Numbered from the stretch's first letter, positions 1-9,064 are shown. The stretch is 64,000 nt of DNA from DASXHZ01 sp036488085 (GCA_036488085.1 DASXHZ010000005.1:1-64000), one strand, 5' to 3'. Translations and numbers: made by a program. Notes: a model not told the origin generated them from the sequence alone.

Positions 1-1245
1 GGCGAGTTCGATCGCGCCAACGAGCTGACTGCGGCGGCGAGCAAGTTCGATCTCCCGCTTGGCAGCCGCCTTGGCCTTCTCATCCAGGAGGCGTGGTTCG
101 ACCTCGCGACGGGCGAGTGCGACCGCGCGAGCGAAGCGCTCGACGCCGCGCTCGATCTCGTCGAGGCGCGCGACGCTCCGTCGCTCATTCACGGCCTGGC
201 CCGAGGCGTCCACGCCGGACTTTTCGGCCTTCCGAACGCCACGCCGCGAATCGAACGGTTCGTGCGGATCGCTGCCCCGCACGCGCGGAGCGCGAGCCCG
301 CTGCGCGCGACGATGCTGACGATGGAAGCGTGGACGCAGCAGTGGCGCGGCAACTCGGCCGCCGCCGATGCGTCGGCCGCCGAGGCGATGGCGGTCTCCG
401 CGACCCTCGGTGGCATGCGCTCCGTGACGACGGAGGCGGGGATGCTGCGCGCCACCGTGGCCGCGTTGCGCCGCGACGATGCGACCGCGGACGCCATGCT
501 CGATCTCGTCTTCGAAGAGCTGCGCAACGGTCCGCTCTTCTCGCAAGCGTGGATGTCGGGCTACCTTTTGGCGATGACCCGCATCCGCCTGATGCAGGGG
601 AGGGCCGAGGAGGCACGCGACGCGGAGCGCCGGATCCGCACGACCGAAAACCTGCGCGAGTGGCCGATCGCTCCCGTCGCCCGCGCGTTCTGCCGCGGGC
701 TGATCCAGGCGCTCGACGGCCATGACGTCGCCGCCGAGGCGAGTTTCCGCGAGGCGATCGAACGGCAGAAGAGCGTTCATATCGACTACTTCGCCGGCGA
801 TGCGCGCGTCGCACTCGCGATGCTGATGCTGCACGAGGGCCGCATCGACGAGGCGGTTCGGATGTTCGCGCCGGTCCTGGGGCGCCACGAGCGCTACAAC
901 ACGCCGGGTGCGATCTTCTGGGAGGGGTCTGCCATCCGTCCGCTGCTGCGCGTCGCGCGCGAGCGGCACTCGCACGCAGGGTTCGCCTCGCGCGTTCTGC
1001 GGCTGTGGGGCGAGACGTTCGACGAAGAGCCCCCGATCATGACGGCGACCGGCGAGCCGCTGACCTCGCGCGAGGTCGAGGTCCTGCGGCTGATCGCCGA
1101 CGGCGCCAGCAACGCGACCATCGCGGAGCGACTGGTGATCAGCGTCCACACCGTGAAGCGCCACGTCGCGAACGTCCTCCAAAAGCTCGGCGCCGCGTCG
1201 CGTGCGGAAGCCGGAGCGCTGGCAAGGAAGCTGGGCATCGTGTAG
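1..1245 (+). CDS. LuxR-family transcriptional regulator with helical repeat region (5' end missing)
   Basis: The frame is open from base 1, so the start lies outside the window; 414 codons are visible. About the first 330 residues are Ala/Leu/Glu-rich helix pairs like the TPR/MalT-type sensor regions of large LuxR regulators. The last ~65 residues form a LuxR HTH: LTSREVEVLRLIADG, then the recognition helix in SVHTVKRHVANVLQKL. It should bind DNA in the cytoplasm. The missing N-terminus may carry an ATPase or another sensor domain. The stop codon falls just before a heptamer repeat array. Confidence 0.85.
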   Translation, partial: GEFDRANELTAAASKFDLPLGSRLGLLIQEAWFDLATGECDRASEALDAALDLVEARDAPSLIHGLARGVHAGLFGLPNATPRIERFVRIAAPHARSASPLRATMLTMEAWTQQWRGNSAAADASAAEAMAVSATLGGMRSVTTEAGMLRATVAALRRDDATADAMLDLVFEELRNGPLFSQAWMSGYLLAMTRIRLMQGRAEEARDAERRIRTTENLREWPIAPVARAFCRGLIQALDGHDVAAEASFREAIERQKSVHIDYFAGDARVALAMLMLHEGRIDEAVRMFAPVLGRHERYNTPGAIFWEGSAIRPLLRVARERHSHAGFASRVLRLWGETFDEEPPIMTATGEPLTSREVEVLRLIADGASNATIAERLVISVHTVKRHVANVLQKLGAASRAEAGALARKLGIV

Positions 1246-1246
1246 C

Positions 1247-1360
1247 CGTTACTCGTTACTCGTTACTCGTTACTCGGATAACGGATAACGGATGACGGAT
1301 GACGGATAACGCGCCCCGAGTAACGAATAACGAGTCACGAGTCACGAGTCACGAGTCACG
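1247..1360. repeat. Heptanucleotide inverted-repeat array
   Basis: About four CGTTACT units are followed by GGATAAC/GGATGAC units and then AGTAACG/AGTCACG units in the opposite sense, so the array can fold into a long hairpin. Arrays with the same heptamers occur at 3931-4063 and 56835-56942. It lies directly after the LuxR gene and may serve as its transcription end. No coding function is seen. Confidence 0.85.
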
Positions 1361-1389
1361 CCCCCCAAACACACCACTCACGGAACTTA

Positions 1390-1427
1390 TGTAACCGTTT
1401 TCAATGTAACCGGTTACAGGGTAACCG
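1390..1427. promoter_or_regulatory. Candidate operator: perfect 14-bp palindrome with two flanking half-sites
   Basis: TGTAACCGGTTACA at 1405-1418 is a perfect palindrome. Half-site copies of GTAACCG flank it at 1391-1397 and 1421-1427, in roughly regular spacing. The cluster sits about 120 bp upstream of the NmrA-like gene and resembles a multi-site operator for a dimeric repressor. The cognate regulator is not identified, and a chance derivation from the neighbouring repeats is possible. Confidence 0.4.
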
Positions 1428-1451
1428 TTCGTTGACGCCGAGTGGCTCCAA

Positions 1452-1497
1452 AGAGCCATTTGCCGCGCTGTCACCGCGACGCTGAAAAATGGCTCTC
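1452..1497. repeat. Inverted repeat in the NmrA-like gene leader
   Basis: AGAGCCATTT at 1452-1461 is the reverse complement of AAATGGCTCT at 1488-1497, with about 26 bp between the arms. It lies 47 bp upstream of the next ATG and could form a leader hairpin. Apart from this, the repeat array and the palindrome, the 1246-1543 gap shows no gene. Confidence 0.4.
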
Positions 1498-1543
1498 GCG
1501 CGCGATTTTCTTTACGCGGCCTTGACCCATTTTGCACATACAC

Positions 1544-2434
1544 ATGAACGTACTGATCATCGGCGGCACTGGAACGGTAGGGCGGCAAGTCATCCCTCTC
1601 CTGCTCGCGCGGAACGTCCGCGTGAGCGCCATGACTCGGACGAGCGCACGAGCGGCGAAGCTGCCGCGCGGCGCGCGTGCCGAGATCGGCGACCTGAATC
1701 GCTCGTACACGCTGCATGGCGCATTCGACGGGATCGACGCCGTCGTCCTGATCACGGCGCACTCGATCACGGAGACGGGGCAGGGACTCGCCGCGGTCAA
1801 CGCGGCCCTCGCCGCGCACGTCCGCAGGATCGTCTATCTCTCCGCCGCCGCTTGCGCCGGCGCGATGCGCATCCCGCACGTCGCCAGCAAGGCGCCGATC
1901 GAGCACGCACTCATCACCGCCCGCGCCGACTACACGATCCTCCGCGCGCACAACTTCTTCCAGAACGACCTCCTGGTTGACGAGGAGATCGCGAGCGGCA
2001 GCTACCCGTTGCCCATCGGCGGCAACGGAATCAGCAGGATCGACGTTTTCGACGTCGCCGACGCCATCGTGAACGCCGCGTTGAAGTCTGGCCATGAACG
2101 CCGCCTCTACACGCTCGGCACGAGCGACACGTTCACGGGCGAGGCGACCGCGGCAAAGTACGAGCGCTACCTGCGGAGGCCGGTCCGCTACGCGGGCGAC
2201 AATCTCGACACGTGGGAGCACGGCACCGGCGCGCCAATGCCGAAGTGGCAGCGCGACGACCTCCGCATCATGTATCGCCACTACCAGGACCACGGCATGA
2301 AGATGGAGAAGGCGGAACTGACCGAGCAGGAGCGCATCCTCGGCCACGACCCGCGCCGCTTCGACGACTTCGCCGCCGCCGCGGCTCGCGCCTGGCGCAA
2401 CGACGGCGTCGCCGAGCAACTCTGCGGGGCTTAA
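1544..2434 (+). CDS. NmrA-like / atypical SDR NAD(P)-binding protein
   Basis: 296 residues. The N-terminus MNVLIIGGTGTVGRQ has the Rossmann GGTGTVG dinucleotide motif. LARNVRVSAMTRT and the later VYLSAAA and YTILRAHNFFQN segments are typical of the NmrA/atypical SDR family, which act as NAD(P)-dependent reductases or redox-sensing regulators. The ATG at 1544 is preferred over a TTG at 1532 because it begins directly at the first beta strand. No clear Shine-Dalgarno is seen. The gene ends in a 4-nt convergent overlap with the transporter on the other strand. The substrate cannot be inferred. Confidence 0.85.
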   Translation: MNVLIIGGTGTVGRQVIPLLLARNVRVSAMTRTSARAAKLPRGARAEIGDLNRSYTLHGAFDGIDAVVLITAHSITETGQGLAAVNAALAAHVRRIVYLSAAACAGAMRIPHVASKAPIEHALITARADYTILRAHNFFQNDLLVDEEIASGSYPLPIGGNGISRIDVFDVADAIVNAALKSGHERRLYTLGTSDTFTGEATAAKYERYLRRPVRYAGDNLDTWEHGTGAPMPKWQRDDLRIMYRHYQDHGMKMEKAELTEQERILGHDPRRFDDFAAAAARAWRNDGVAEQLCGA

Positions 2435-3891
2435 CCCCTCACCCGAAGGTTGGGTGAGGGGCCGAACGCATAGACAATCGCGCCTGTTACGAACGTCGTC
2501 AAGCTCCCGACGACCGTGTACCACGGCCACGCGATCGGCGTCCCCAGCCACACGTACGCGACGGCAGCAATGCCGCACGACATCCCGATCAAGGCGCTAA
2601 CCGGTCCTCCGCGCTTCGCGGCGCTCAGGAGAAACGCGCCGAGGATCGGGCCGTTGACGAGGGATGCGACGGATAGCGCCGCATCGAGCGCCGAGCGTTG
2701 CTGGCGCTGCATCAGAAGCGCGACGCCGATCATCGCGAAGCCGGCGACCACGGTGACGATACGCGAGACGCGGAGGTAGTGCCGGTCGTCGCGTCCGCGC
2801 ACCACCGGCGCGTACAGATCGGCGACCACCGCCGACGCGATCGCGTTCAAGGAAGGCTTCATCGCGGCGGCGAGAATCCCCGCCACGACCAAGCCCGAAA
2901 GCCCGCTCGGCAGATGCTGCGTGATGAAGTCGGGGAAGACCTGATCTGAGCGCATGTAGCCACTGCGATCGGGTCGGTAGAAGGCGAACAAGAGCACGCC
3001 AATCGACAGGAACGCGGTGAACTGGATCAGGATCACGACGCCCGACGAGAGCAGTGCCAGCGCCCCTTTGCGCGGCGTGTCGGTACACATGTACCGCTGC
3101 ACGATCGACTGATCCGTCCCGTGCGTGCTCATCGTGAGGAAGCAGCCGCCGATGAGCCCCGACCAGAAGACGTATGACTTGGTGAAGGTGAGCGAGAAGT
3201 CGAGCAGGCGGAACTTGTGCGCCGCGGAGCCGATGTCGATTGCCGCCGGGATGCCTCCGGGAATCGCATGTGCGAGCACGATCGCCGCGCCGACCGCGCC
3301 GGTGATGTAGATCGCGAGCTCCGCGACCTCCACCCACACCACCGCCTCGATCCCGCCGATGACGGTGAAGACGATCATGATCGCGCCGATCGCGAGGATC
3401 CCTTCCGTGATCGCTCTCTCGGTTCCGATGCCCGCGTGAAACACGCGGACGACGGAGCTGACTACGATCGCGGTGAGCAGCAGCCGGATCGCGTCGGCGA
3501 TCGTCCGCATGCAGACGAAGAGCGACGCGGCGAGCGCCTTCACGCGCGCGCCGAAGCGGTCCTGCAGCAGCTCGTAAACCGTGACGAGGCTGCCGCGAAA
3601 GTACGAAGGCATGAAGAGAAATGAGATGACCACGCGCCCGAGGAGATATCCGAAGACGAGTTGCAGGAACGTGTAGTTGCCGTTCTTCGCGTAGACGATG
3701 CCCGGCACGGAGATGAACGTGATCGTCGACGTCTCCGTCGCCACGATCGACGCCGACACCGCCCACCACGGCACGTTGCGCCCGCCGAAGAAGTAGCGGT
3801 TCGTGCTGTTCTGCCGCTTCCCGAACCACGCCCCCGCCACGATGACGGCCGCGAGGTAGACGACGATGATGACGAGATCGACCGGCTGCAA
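2431..3891 (-). CDS. Sodium:solute symporter (SSS family)
   Basis: 486 residues, very hydrophobic, with about 13 predicted membrane helices. The SSS signature is clear: GKRQNSTNRYFFGGRNVPWW near the N-terminus, then SIVATETSTITFISVPG. It would import a solute with Na+ across the inner membrane; the substrate (sugar, proline, carboxylate or other) cannot be read from sequence. The start appears to be TTG at 3891, as no in-frame ATG occurs before the second helix. The last codons overlap a terminator-like hairpin and the stop of the convergent gene. Confidence 0.9.
   Translation of the reverse strand: MQPVDLVIIVVYLAAVIVAGAWFGKRQNSTNRYFFGGRNVPWWAVSASIVATETSTITFISVPGIVYAKNGNYTFLQLVFGYLLGRVVISFLFMPSYFRGSLVTVYELLQDRFGARVKALAASLFVCMRTIADAIRLLLTAIVVSSVVRVFHAGIGTERAITEGILAIGAIMIVFTVIGGIEAVVWVEVAELAIYITGAVGAAIVLAHAIPGGIPAAIDIGSAAHKFRLLDFSLTFTKSYVFWSGLIGGCFLTMSTHGTDQSIVQRYMCTDTPRKGALALLSSGVVILIQFTAFLSIGVLLFAFYRPDRSGYMRSDQVFPDFITQHLPSGLSGLVVAGILAAAMKPSLNAIASAVVADLYAPVVRGRDDRHYLRVSRIVTVVAGFAMIGVALLMQRQQRSALDAALSVASLVNGPILGAFLLSAAKRGGPVSALIGMSCGIAAVAYVWLGTPIAWPWYTVVGSLTTFVTGAIVYAFGPSPNLRVRG
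2435..2461. terminator. Hairpin between convergent genes
   Basis: CCCCTCACCC pairs with GGGTGAGGGG around a 7-nt loop. It sits immediately after the NmrA-like stop and inside the last codons of the symporter. No T-tract follows, so it may act as a bidirectional stem or simply be a repeat. Confidence 0.4.
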
Positions 3892-3930
3892 GCGGGAGGA
3901 TTATGCGGTGTGATTCGTCATCCGTCACCG

Positions 3931-4063
3931 GTTCGTTATTCGTGATTCGTTACTCGTTACTCGTTACTCGTCGTTCGATGACGGATGACGGATGACGTCG
4001 AGTAACGAGTAACGAGTAACGAGTAACGAGTAACGAGTAACGAGTAACGAATCACGAGTCACG
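3931..4063. repeat. Heptanucleotide inverted-repeat array
   Basis: CGTTACT-type units (about 3931-3971), three GGATGAC units, then eight or so AGTAACG/AGTCACG units. The arms are complementary. The array supplies the stop codon (4059-4061) of the adjacent EamA-family gene, so it overlaps the coding end. Same family as 1247-1360 and 56835-56942. Confidence 0.85.
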
Positions 4064-4961
4064 CCTTCCTGCTCGTCATCGCCACTCCCATGAAGATCAT
4101 CGCGGCCGCGACGATTGCGATGGCGCGGATTTGTTCGCCGAGGAAGATCGTGGCCAGGATGGCGGTGAGGACGGGTTGGACGTAGACGTACGCGGCTACC
4201 GTCGACGCCTCGGCGTATCGCAGCGTCCAGGCGTTGATCCAATACGCGGCGACGGTCGGACCGGCGATCACGAGGAGGAGCGCGAGCCAGGCGCCGCGCG
4301 GGATCGATGTCCACGATTCACGCGCCAGCGGCACGGCGGCGACCGGCAGCATCATTACGGTGGCGTACAGGAACATCCGTGCGGTCGTGAGGAGCGGTGA
4401 GAGGCGGGCCATCGCCGGCTTCGAGATGACGAGGTAGAGCGCGTAGGCGAGGCAGTTGCCGGTGATCAGTGCCGCGCCGATCAGCGCTTGCATCGATCCG
4501 AACGCTCCTTCGCCTCCGACGACCAACAGCGCGCCGGCGCCCGCGAGGACGATCCCGCCGACCTTCATCGGCGTGGCGCGCTCGCGTCCCGCGATCATCG
4601 CGACGCCGAGGGTCATCACCGGAATCGTCGTGATGAGGATCGCGGCGACATGCGCGGTCGTGAAGGAGAGCCCCGTCAGGAACAGCGTCTGGTTCAACAC
4701 CACGCCGAGGAGGGAGAAGACGACGACAAGCTTGCGGTCTTCGCGCGAGAACAACGGCCCGGAGCGCGGGACCAGCAAATTGAGGACGATCGCGGCGCCG
4801 AGAACGCGCAGGTACGCGAAGACGAGCGGATTGAACGCACGCATCCCGAGCTTCGAGATGATGTAGTTCGCCGAGAACAGCGCGGCGACGCTGAGCATCC
4901 CCCCGTGAACCGTGGATGAGCGCGCAGAGGGCTGCGCGCTTCGGTTTAGCCTTCGATCCAA
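4059..4961 (-). CDS. EamA/DMT-family transporter
   Basis: 300 residues with about ten hydrophobic helices arranged as two EamA halves (roughly 18-145 and 160-298). The segments ANYIISKLGM and VYVQPVLTAILATIFLGE are typical of drug/metabolite exporters. It is an inner-membrane permease of unknown substrate. The TTG start at 4961 keeps the residues before the first helix that homologues usually have, but overlaps the upstream gene by 16 bp. An ATG at 4898 would give 279 residues. The stop codon comes from the repeat array. Confidence 0.85.
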   Translation of the reverse strand: MDRRLNRSAQPSARSSTVHGGMLSVAALFSANYIISKLGMRAFNPLVFAYLRVLGAAIVLNLLVPRSGPLFSREDRKLVVVFSLLGVVLNQTLFLTGLSFTTAHVAAILITTIPVMTLGVAMIAGRERATPMKVGGIVLAGAGALLVVGGEGAFGSMQALIGAALITGNCLAYALYLVISKPAMARLSPLLTTARMFLYATVMMLPVAAVPLARESWTSIPRGAWLALLLVIAGPTVAAYWINAWTLRYAEASTVAAYVYVQPVLTAILATIFLGEQIRAIAIVAAAMIFMGVAMTSRKA

Positions 4962-7900
4962 ACGTCGTGGTACCGCACGGCGGGCGGCACGAGGAAGGTG
5001 CGCAGGCCGCGCACTTCCGGTTTGTGCGCGACGAAGAGGCGCTCGTGGAAGAGCGGCGCGATCGGGGCCTCGCGCACGACCAGCTCGTCGAGCTGCCGGT
5101 AAATCTCGGTCCGCTCCTTGATGTCGTTCGAGCGCCGCCCTTCCATGATGCGCGCGTCGAGCTCCGGATTGTGGAAGTAGATTCCGCGCACGCCCTGCGA
5201 GTCGCTGTGGAAGAAGACGTAGAAGAAATTGTCGGAGTCCGGGAAGTCGGCGTACCAGTTGCCGCAGAAGAAAGTGCCGTGGCCGGGCTGATTGAGCTGC
5301 TCGCGTGCGGCCGTGACGCTATGACGCGTCACATTCACACGGATTCCGATCGCCGCGAGATCCTCGACGATCATCGGCACGATGCCGCTGTTATTGAACT
5401 CGTCGCGCTCCGACGTGCGGTAGTCGACGCTGAACCCGTTCGCGTAGCCGGCGCGCCGCATCAGATCGCGCGCCCGGTCGACGTCATAATCCGGGCCGCG
5501 TAACGCCGGGTCGTAGCCGATCAAACCGGGCGGCAGCAGGCCGGCGGCGATGAGTCCGAGGCCGGCGTAGATCCGCTCGTTGACGCGCTGGCGGTTGATC
5601 GCGTGGTTGATCGCCTGCCGCACCTCGACGCGGTTGAACGGCGCGATCGAGCAGTCGTACGCAAAGTACGACGTGTGGAGCTGCACCGTCTGCAGAATGT
5701 ACGGCGCGATCTGCGGATCCCGCTGCAGCTCGTTGATCGTCTTCAGCGGAATGCCGTGCGCGATGTCGAGCTCTCCGCGCAGGAACGCGTCGGCCACGTC
5801 CTGCGCCTTCGTCATGTCGAGCCGGAACACGAGCTCGTCGAGGTGCGGCTCCCCCTGGATGAAGTAGTCGTTGTGCTTGCGGAGGACGACGCGCTGCCCC
5901 TCCACCGCTTCCTCGACGCGGAACGGGCCGGCGCCGGTCGGGTGCAGACGCACCCGTTCGGGATCGCGCGCTTCCTCGACCGGAAGCATGCTCATCTCGT
6001 TCATCGTGAGCAGCGAGAGGAAGAACGCGAGCGGCTCCTCCAGGTAGATGTCGACGGTGTACGGGTCGTGAACCACGACGCCGCGCAGCGTCTTCGTCGA
6101 TCCGTTCAGGACCTCGGCCGCCCCCTGCACGCTGCGCAGGATCCACGAGCTCGTCGACTTCGTCTCCGGCGCCAGGATGCGGACGAAGTTGTCGTGCACG
6201 TCCTTCGCCTCGAATATCCGGCCGTTGTGGAAGCGGACGCCGTGCCGCAGGTGCAGGCGATAGATGTGCCCTTGCTCGAAGACCTCCCAGCGCTCCGCGA
6301 GCGCCGGAATCAGCTCCGCCCCCTCGCCGTAGTTGACGAGGTTCGCATGGATCGAGCGGGCGACGTAGCCGAGTGCGGCGGCGGTGATGTGCACCGGATC
6401 GAGGGTGAGTTGCTGCCAGAGGACGGTCGCCGTCGTGAGGCGTCCGCCCTGGTTGGGCGCCGGCAGCTCGAACCGGCCGAGCTCCTGATTCAGCAGCGTC
6501 GACTCGTGGCTCAGCGTGTTCGCCATCTGATAGAGGTCGGTCACGCCGAACGACGCCTCGCGCGAGCCCTGCTGGATCACGTGCATCGACTTCACGATCG
6601 CCGAGCTCTCGCTCGCGAGCACCGAGGTCGACTCGAGCACGTTCTGCACGAGCCCCATGATGTTTTGCATGGCGCGGCTGATGGAACGCGACCCGGTCTC
6701 CTGCTCGCTCATGGCGCGCTTGAGGTGCTTCGTGTAGTCGCGGACCATCGACGCCTGCTCGCCGATTTTGCGCGAGGTCTGCGACTGCTGCTGCGTCGCG
6801 GTGGCGGTCTGCTGCACCATCTTCGTCACTTCTTCGATGGCCGCCGTCGCCGCCGCGCTGCCGCGCGTCTGTTCCTCGGTCGCACGCGCGATCTCCTGAA
6901 TCGAGGAGGTCGAGCGGTCGGTGAGGTCGAGGATCTTTTCGAGGACTGTCGAAGCGCGCGCCGTGAGGCCGACGCCGTCGGCGACGCGGTCGCTCGAGAT
7001 GTTCATCTGCTCGGCGGCGCGCGAAACGCCGCGCTGCACGTTCTCGATCAGCGTACGGATCTCGTCGGTCGAAACCGACGTGCGCTCCGAGAGGTCCCGA
7101 ATCTCGTCGGCGACGACCGCGAAGCCTTTGCCGCGCTCGCCCGCCTGCGCCGCGATGATGGCGGCGTTCAGGGCGAGTAGGTTCGTCTGGCCGGCGATCT
7201 CGTCGATGACCCGGACGATCTCGCCGATCTCCTGCGAGCGCTCCGCGAGATCGGCGAGCGCCGACTTAGCCTCTTCCACCGCCTGCTGGATCTTGCGCAT
7301 GCCGTCGACCGTTCCGCCGACGGCATTGCGCCCTTCGTTCGCCGCGTCCTTCACGTAGCGCGCGAGCTCGGCCGACTGCTTCGCCGACTTCCCGATCTCG
7401 TCGGTCGTCGCGTTCATCTCGACCATCGACGAGGCGGTCTGGATGGCGAAGGAGGAGAAGCTCTCAGTGTTCGTCGCGACCTCGTTGATCGACGCGACCA
7501 TCTCTTCGATCGCGGATGACGTCTGCTCCACGAACTCGGAGAGCGTGTCGGCGATGCGGCTGACCTCTTCGATCGACGCCGACATTTGGAGGATGGACGT
7601 CGATGTCTCCTCCGCGTTCGCCGAGAGGTCTTCCATCGACGTCCGGACGCTGTTGATCGACTGGTCGATCTGCGTCACCGACGCGGAGGTCGACTCGGTC
7701 GACGCGAGCTGTTCCGAGGAGCTGAGAGCCATGATGGACGAGCGCGACGAGATCTGGTCGCCGACGCGCGAGACGTCCTGCGCGAGCTGCGAGAAGCGGC
7801 GGATCGTCCGTTCCAGGTTGATGACGAGCGCCCGGAGGGCCGACGCCATCTGCGCCGATTCGGCCGTCTGCGCGATCTCGCCGGTCGAGACCGAGAGGTC

Positions 7901-8137
7901 GCCGGTCGTGATGCGGTTCAGGAGTTGGACCGACGTGCGGCGGCGCGAGAGAACGCTCTTCAGCCACCACTGCACGGCGGCGAGACAGATGCCGGACGCC
8001 ACCAGCGCCGCGATCATGACGCGCCAGAAAAGCGGCCACGTCATCGCGGAAATCAGCCAAAGGAAAAGCGCGAACAGCGCATAGCACGCTGCTGCTACAG
8101 GCCACATCTGGTTGGACCGACCGAAGCTGCGCGCCAT
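4946..8137 (-). CDS. Methyl-accepting chemotaxis protein fused to a peptide-binding (SBP_bac_5) domain
   Basis: 1063 residues from an ATG at 8137. Two membrane helices (about 12-32 and 36-58) form a hairpin with a very short loop. Arg/Lys flank both ends, so most of the protein should be cytoplasmic. A HAMP-like stretch leads into a long MCP coiled coil whose tip (about 310-345) reads GQTNLLALNAA then GERGKGFAVVADE. At the tip the usual Glu and Arg trimer-contact residues are Ile and Gln (AAIIAAQAGE). From about 570 to the end lies a complete family-5 extracellular solute-binding domain (HLRHGVRFHNGRIFEAKDV, GYDPALRGPDYDVDRARDLM). No signal peptide precedes it. Family-5 domains normally bind oligopeptides in the periplasm; a cytoplasmic one is known in the regulator SgrR. 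Ligand sensing coupled to CheA-type signalling is inference. Confidence 0.9.
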   Translation of the reverse strand: MARSFGRSNQMWPVAAACYALFALFLWLISAMTWPLFWRVMIAALVASGICLAAVQWWLKSVLSRRRTSVQLLNRITTGDLSVSTGEIAQTAESAQMASALRALVINLERTIRRFSQLAQDVSRVGDQISSRSSIMALSSSEQLASTESTSASVTQIDQSINSVRTSMEDLSANAEETSTSILQMSASIEEVSRIADTLSEFVEQTSSAIEEMVASINEVATNTESFSSFAIQTASSMVEMNATTDEIGKSAKQSAELARYVKDAANEGRNAVGGTVDGMRKIQQAVEEAKSALADLAERSQEIGEIVRVIDEIAGQTNLLALNAAIIAAQAGERGKGFAVVADEIRDLSERTSVSTDEIRTLIENVQRGVSRAAEQMNISSDRVADGVGLTARASTVLEKILDLTDRSTSSIQEIARATEEQTRGSAAATAAIEEVTKMVQQTATATQQQSQTSRKIGEQASMVRDYTKHLKRAMSEQETGSRSISRAMQNIMGLVQNVLESTSVLASESSAIVKSMHVIQQGSREASFGVTDLYQMANTLSHESTLLNQELGRFELPAPNQGGRLTTATVLWQQLTLDPVHITAAALGYVARSIHANLVNYGEGAELIPALAERWEVFEQGHIYRLHLRHGVRFHNGRIFEAKDVHDNFVRILAPETKSTSSWILRSVQGAAEVLNGSTKTLRGVVVHDPYTVDIYLEEPLAFFLSLLTMNEMSMLPVEEARDPERVRLHPTGAGPFRVEEAVEGQRVVLRKHNDYFIQGEPHLDELVFRLDMTKAQDVADAFLRGELDIAHGIPLKTINELQRDPQIAPYILQTVQLHTSYFAYDCSIAPFNRVEVRQAINHAINRQRVNERIYAGLGLIAAGLLPPGLIGYDPALRGPDYDVDRARDLMRRAGYANGFSVDYRTSERDEFNNSGIVPMIVEDLAAIGIRVNVTRHSVTAAREQLNQPGHGTFFCGNWYADFPDSDNFFYVFFHSDSQGVRGIYFHNPELDARIMEGRRSNDIKERTEIYRQLDELVVREAPIAPLFHERLFVAHKPEVRGLRTFLVPPAVRYHDVWIEG

Positions 8138-8161
8138 AGCGAACCCGGCCGCGATGCTACC

Positions 8162-9064
8162 ATGCGGTCGTTGGCTTTGAACGAGTACTTCGCGGCGCGG
8201 CGCGCACTCGTCGACGACTTCCTGAAACAACTCGCATCGTCCACCGGAGCGCCGCGGCCGCTCGATGCGCCGCTCCGCCGTGCGCTCGCTTCGGCAGGCA
8301 AACGCGTGCGCGGAATTCTGACGATTGCGGTCGCGGAATCGGTCGGCACGAAGCCGGAGAAAGTCGTCCCCGCCGCGGCGGCGATGGAGATGATCCACGC
8401 GTCGTCGCTGATCCTCGACGACCTGCCGTCGATGGACGACGCGCTCATGCGCCGCGGCGCACCGTCACTCCATCGCGAGTTCGGCGAAGACCTCGCGATC
8501 CTCGCCGCCGTCGCGCTGCTCAATCATTCTTATGGACTCGTCGCACAGAACCACGCCGCGCTGACGCCGCGACGCTGGCCGCTCCCGCAGGTGATGCAAC
8601 GCGTCGTCGACGCGGTCGGGTGGGACGGCACGATCGCGGGCGAGTCGGTCGATCTGCATCCATCTGTTTACACCGGTACGTCGCCGCTCGACTTCGACAC
8701 GCTCGAGTTCATCCACTCCCGCAAGACCGGCGCGCTCTTCGTCGCCGCGGCGGCGGTCGGCGGCATGCTCGCGAACATCCACCCCGCGCCGCTCCAGCGC
8801 GTTGAAGTCTTCGCCAAGAACCTCGGGCTCGCTTTCCAGATCACCGACGACGTCCTCGATGTCACCGCGGACGCCGAGCAGCTCGGCAAAGACGTCGGCA
8901 AAGACGCCGAGCGCCTCACCTTCGTCAAGCTCGCCGGCGTCGACGGCGCCCGCAAGATCAGCGACGAACTGGTCGACACCTCCCTCGCCGCGATCGGGAC
9001 CCTTGGTCGGGACGCCCAGCCTCTGCGCGATCTCGCGACGTACGTACGGGGACGCGTGCGATAG
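8162..9064 (+). CDS. Polyprenyl diphosphate synthase (FPP/GGPP type)
   Basis: 300 residues. It has the first aspartate-rich motif (SLILDDLPSMDD), the upstream GKRVRG substrate-binding segment and the second aspartate-rich motif QITDDVLD, so Mg2+-diphosphate binding looks intact. The family condenses isopentenyl diphosphate with allylic diphosphates to C15-C20 products for quinones, carotenoids or glycan carriers. It starts 25 bp from the divergent chemoreceptor gene and has no co-directional isoprenoid genes beside it. The ATG at 8162 fits homologue length. A lycopene-cyclase-like gene lies 1.3 kb downstream in the tRNA-flanked block. Confidence 0.92.
   Translation: MRSLALNEYFAARRALVDDFLKQLASSTGAPRPLDAPLRRALASAGKRVRGILTIAVAESVGTKPEKVVPAAAAMEMIHASSLILDDLPSMDDALMRRGAPSLHREFGEDLAILAAVALLNHSYGLVAQNHAALTPRRWPLPQVMQRVVDAVGWDGTIAGESVDLHPSVYTGTSPLDFDTLEFIHSRKTGALFVAAAAVGGMLANIHPAPLQRVEVFAKNLGLAFQITDDVLDVTADAEQLGKDVGKDAERLTFVKLAGVDGARKISDELVDTSLAAIGTLGRDAQPLRDLATYVRGRVR

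Noticed and set aside
1247..1360. CRISPR array
   Set aside because: The 7-bp units have no unique spacers and are arranged as inverted arms; no cas genes are in the window.
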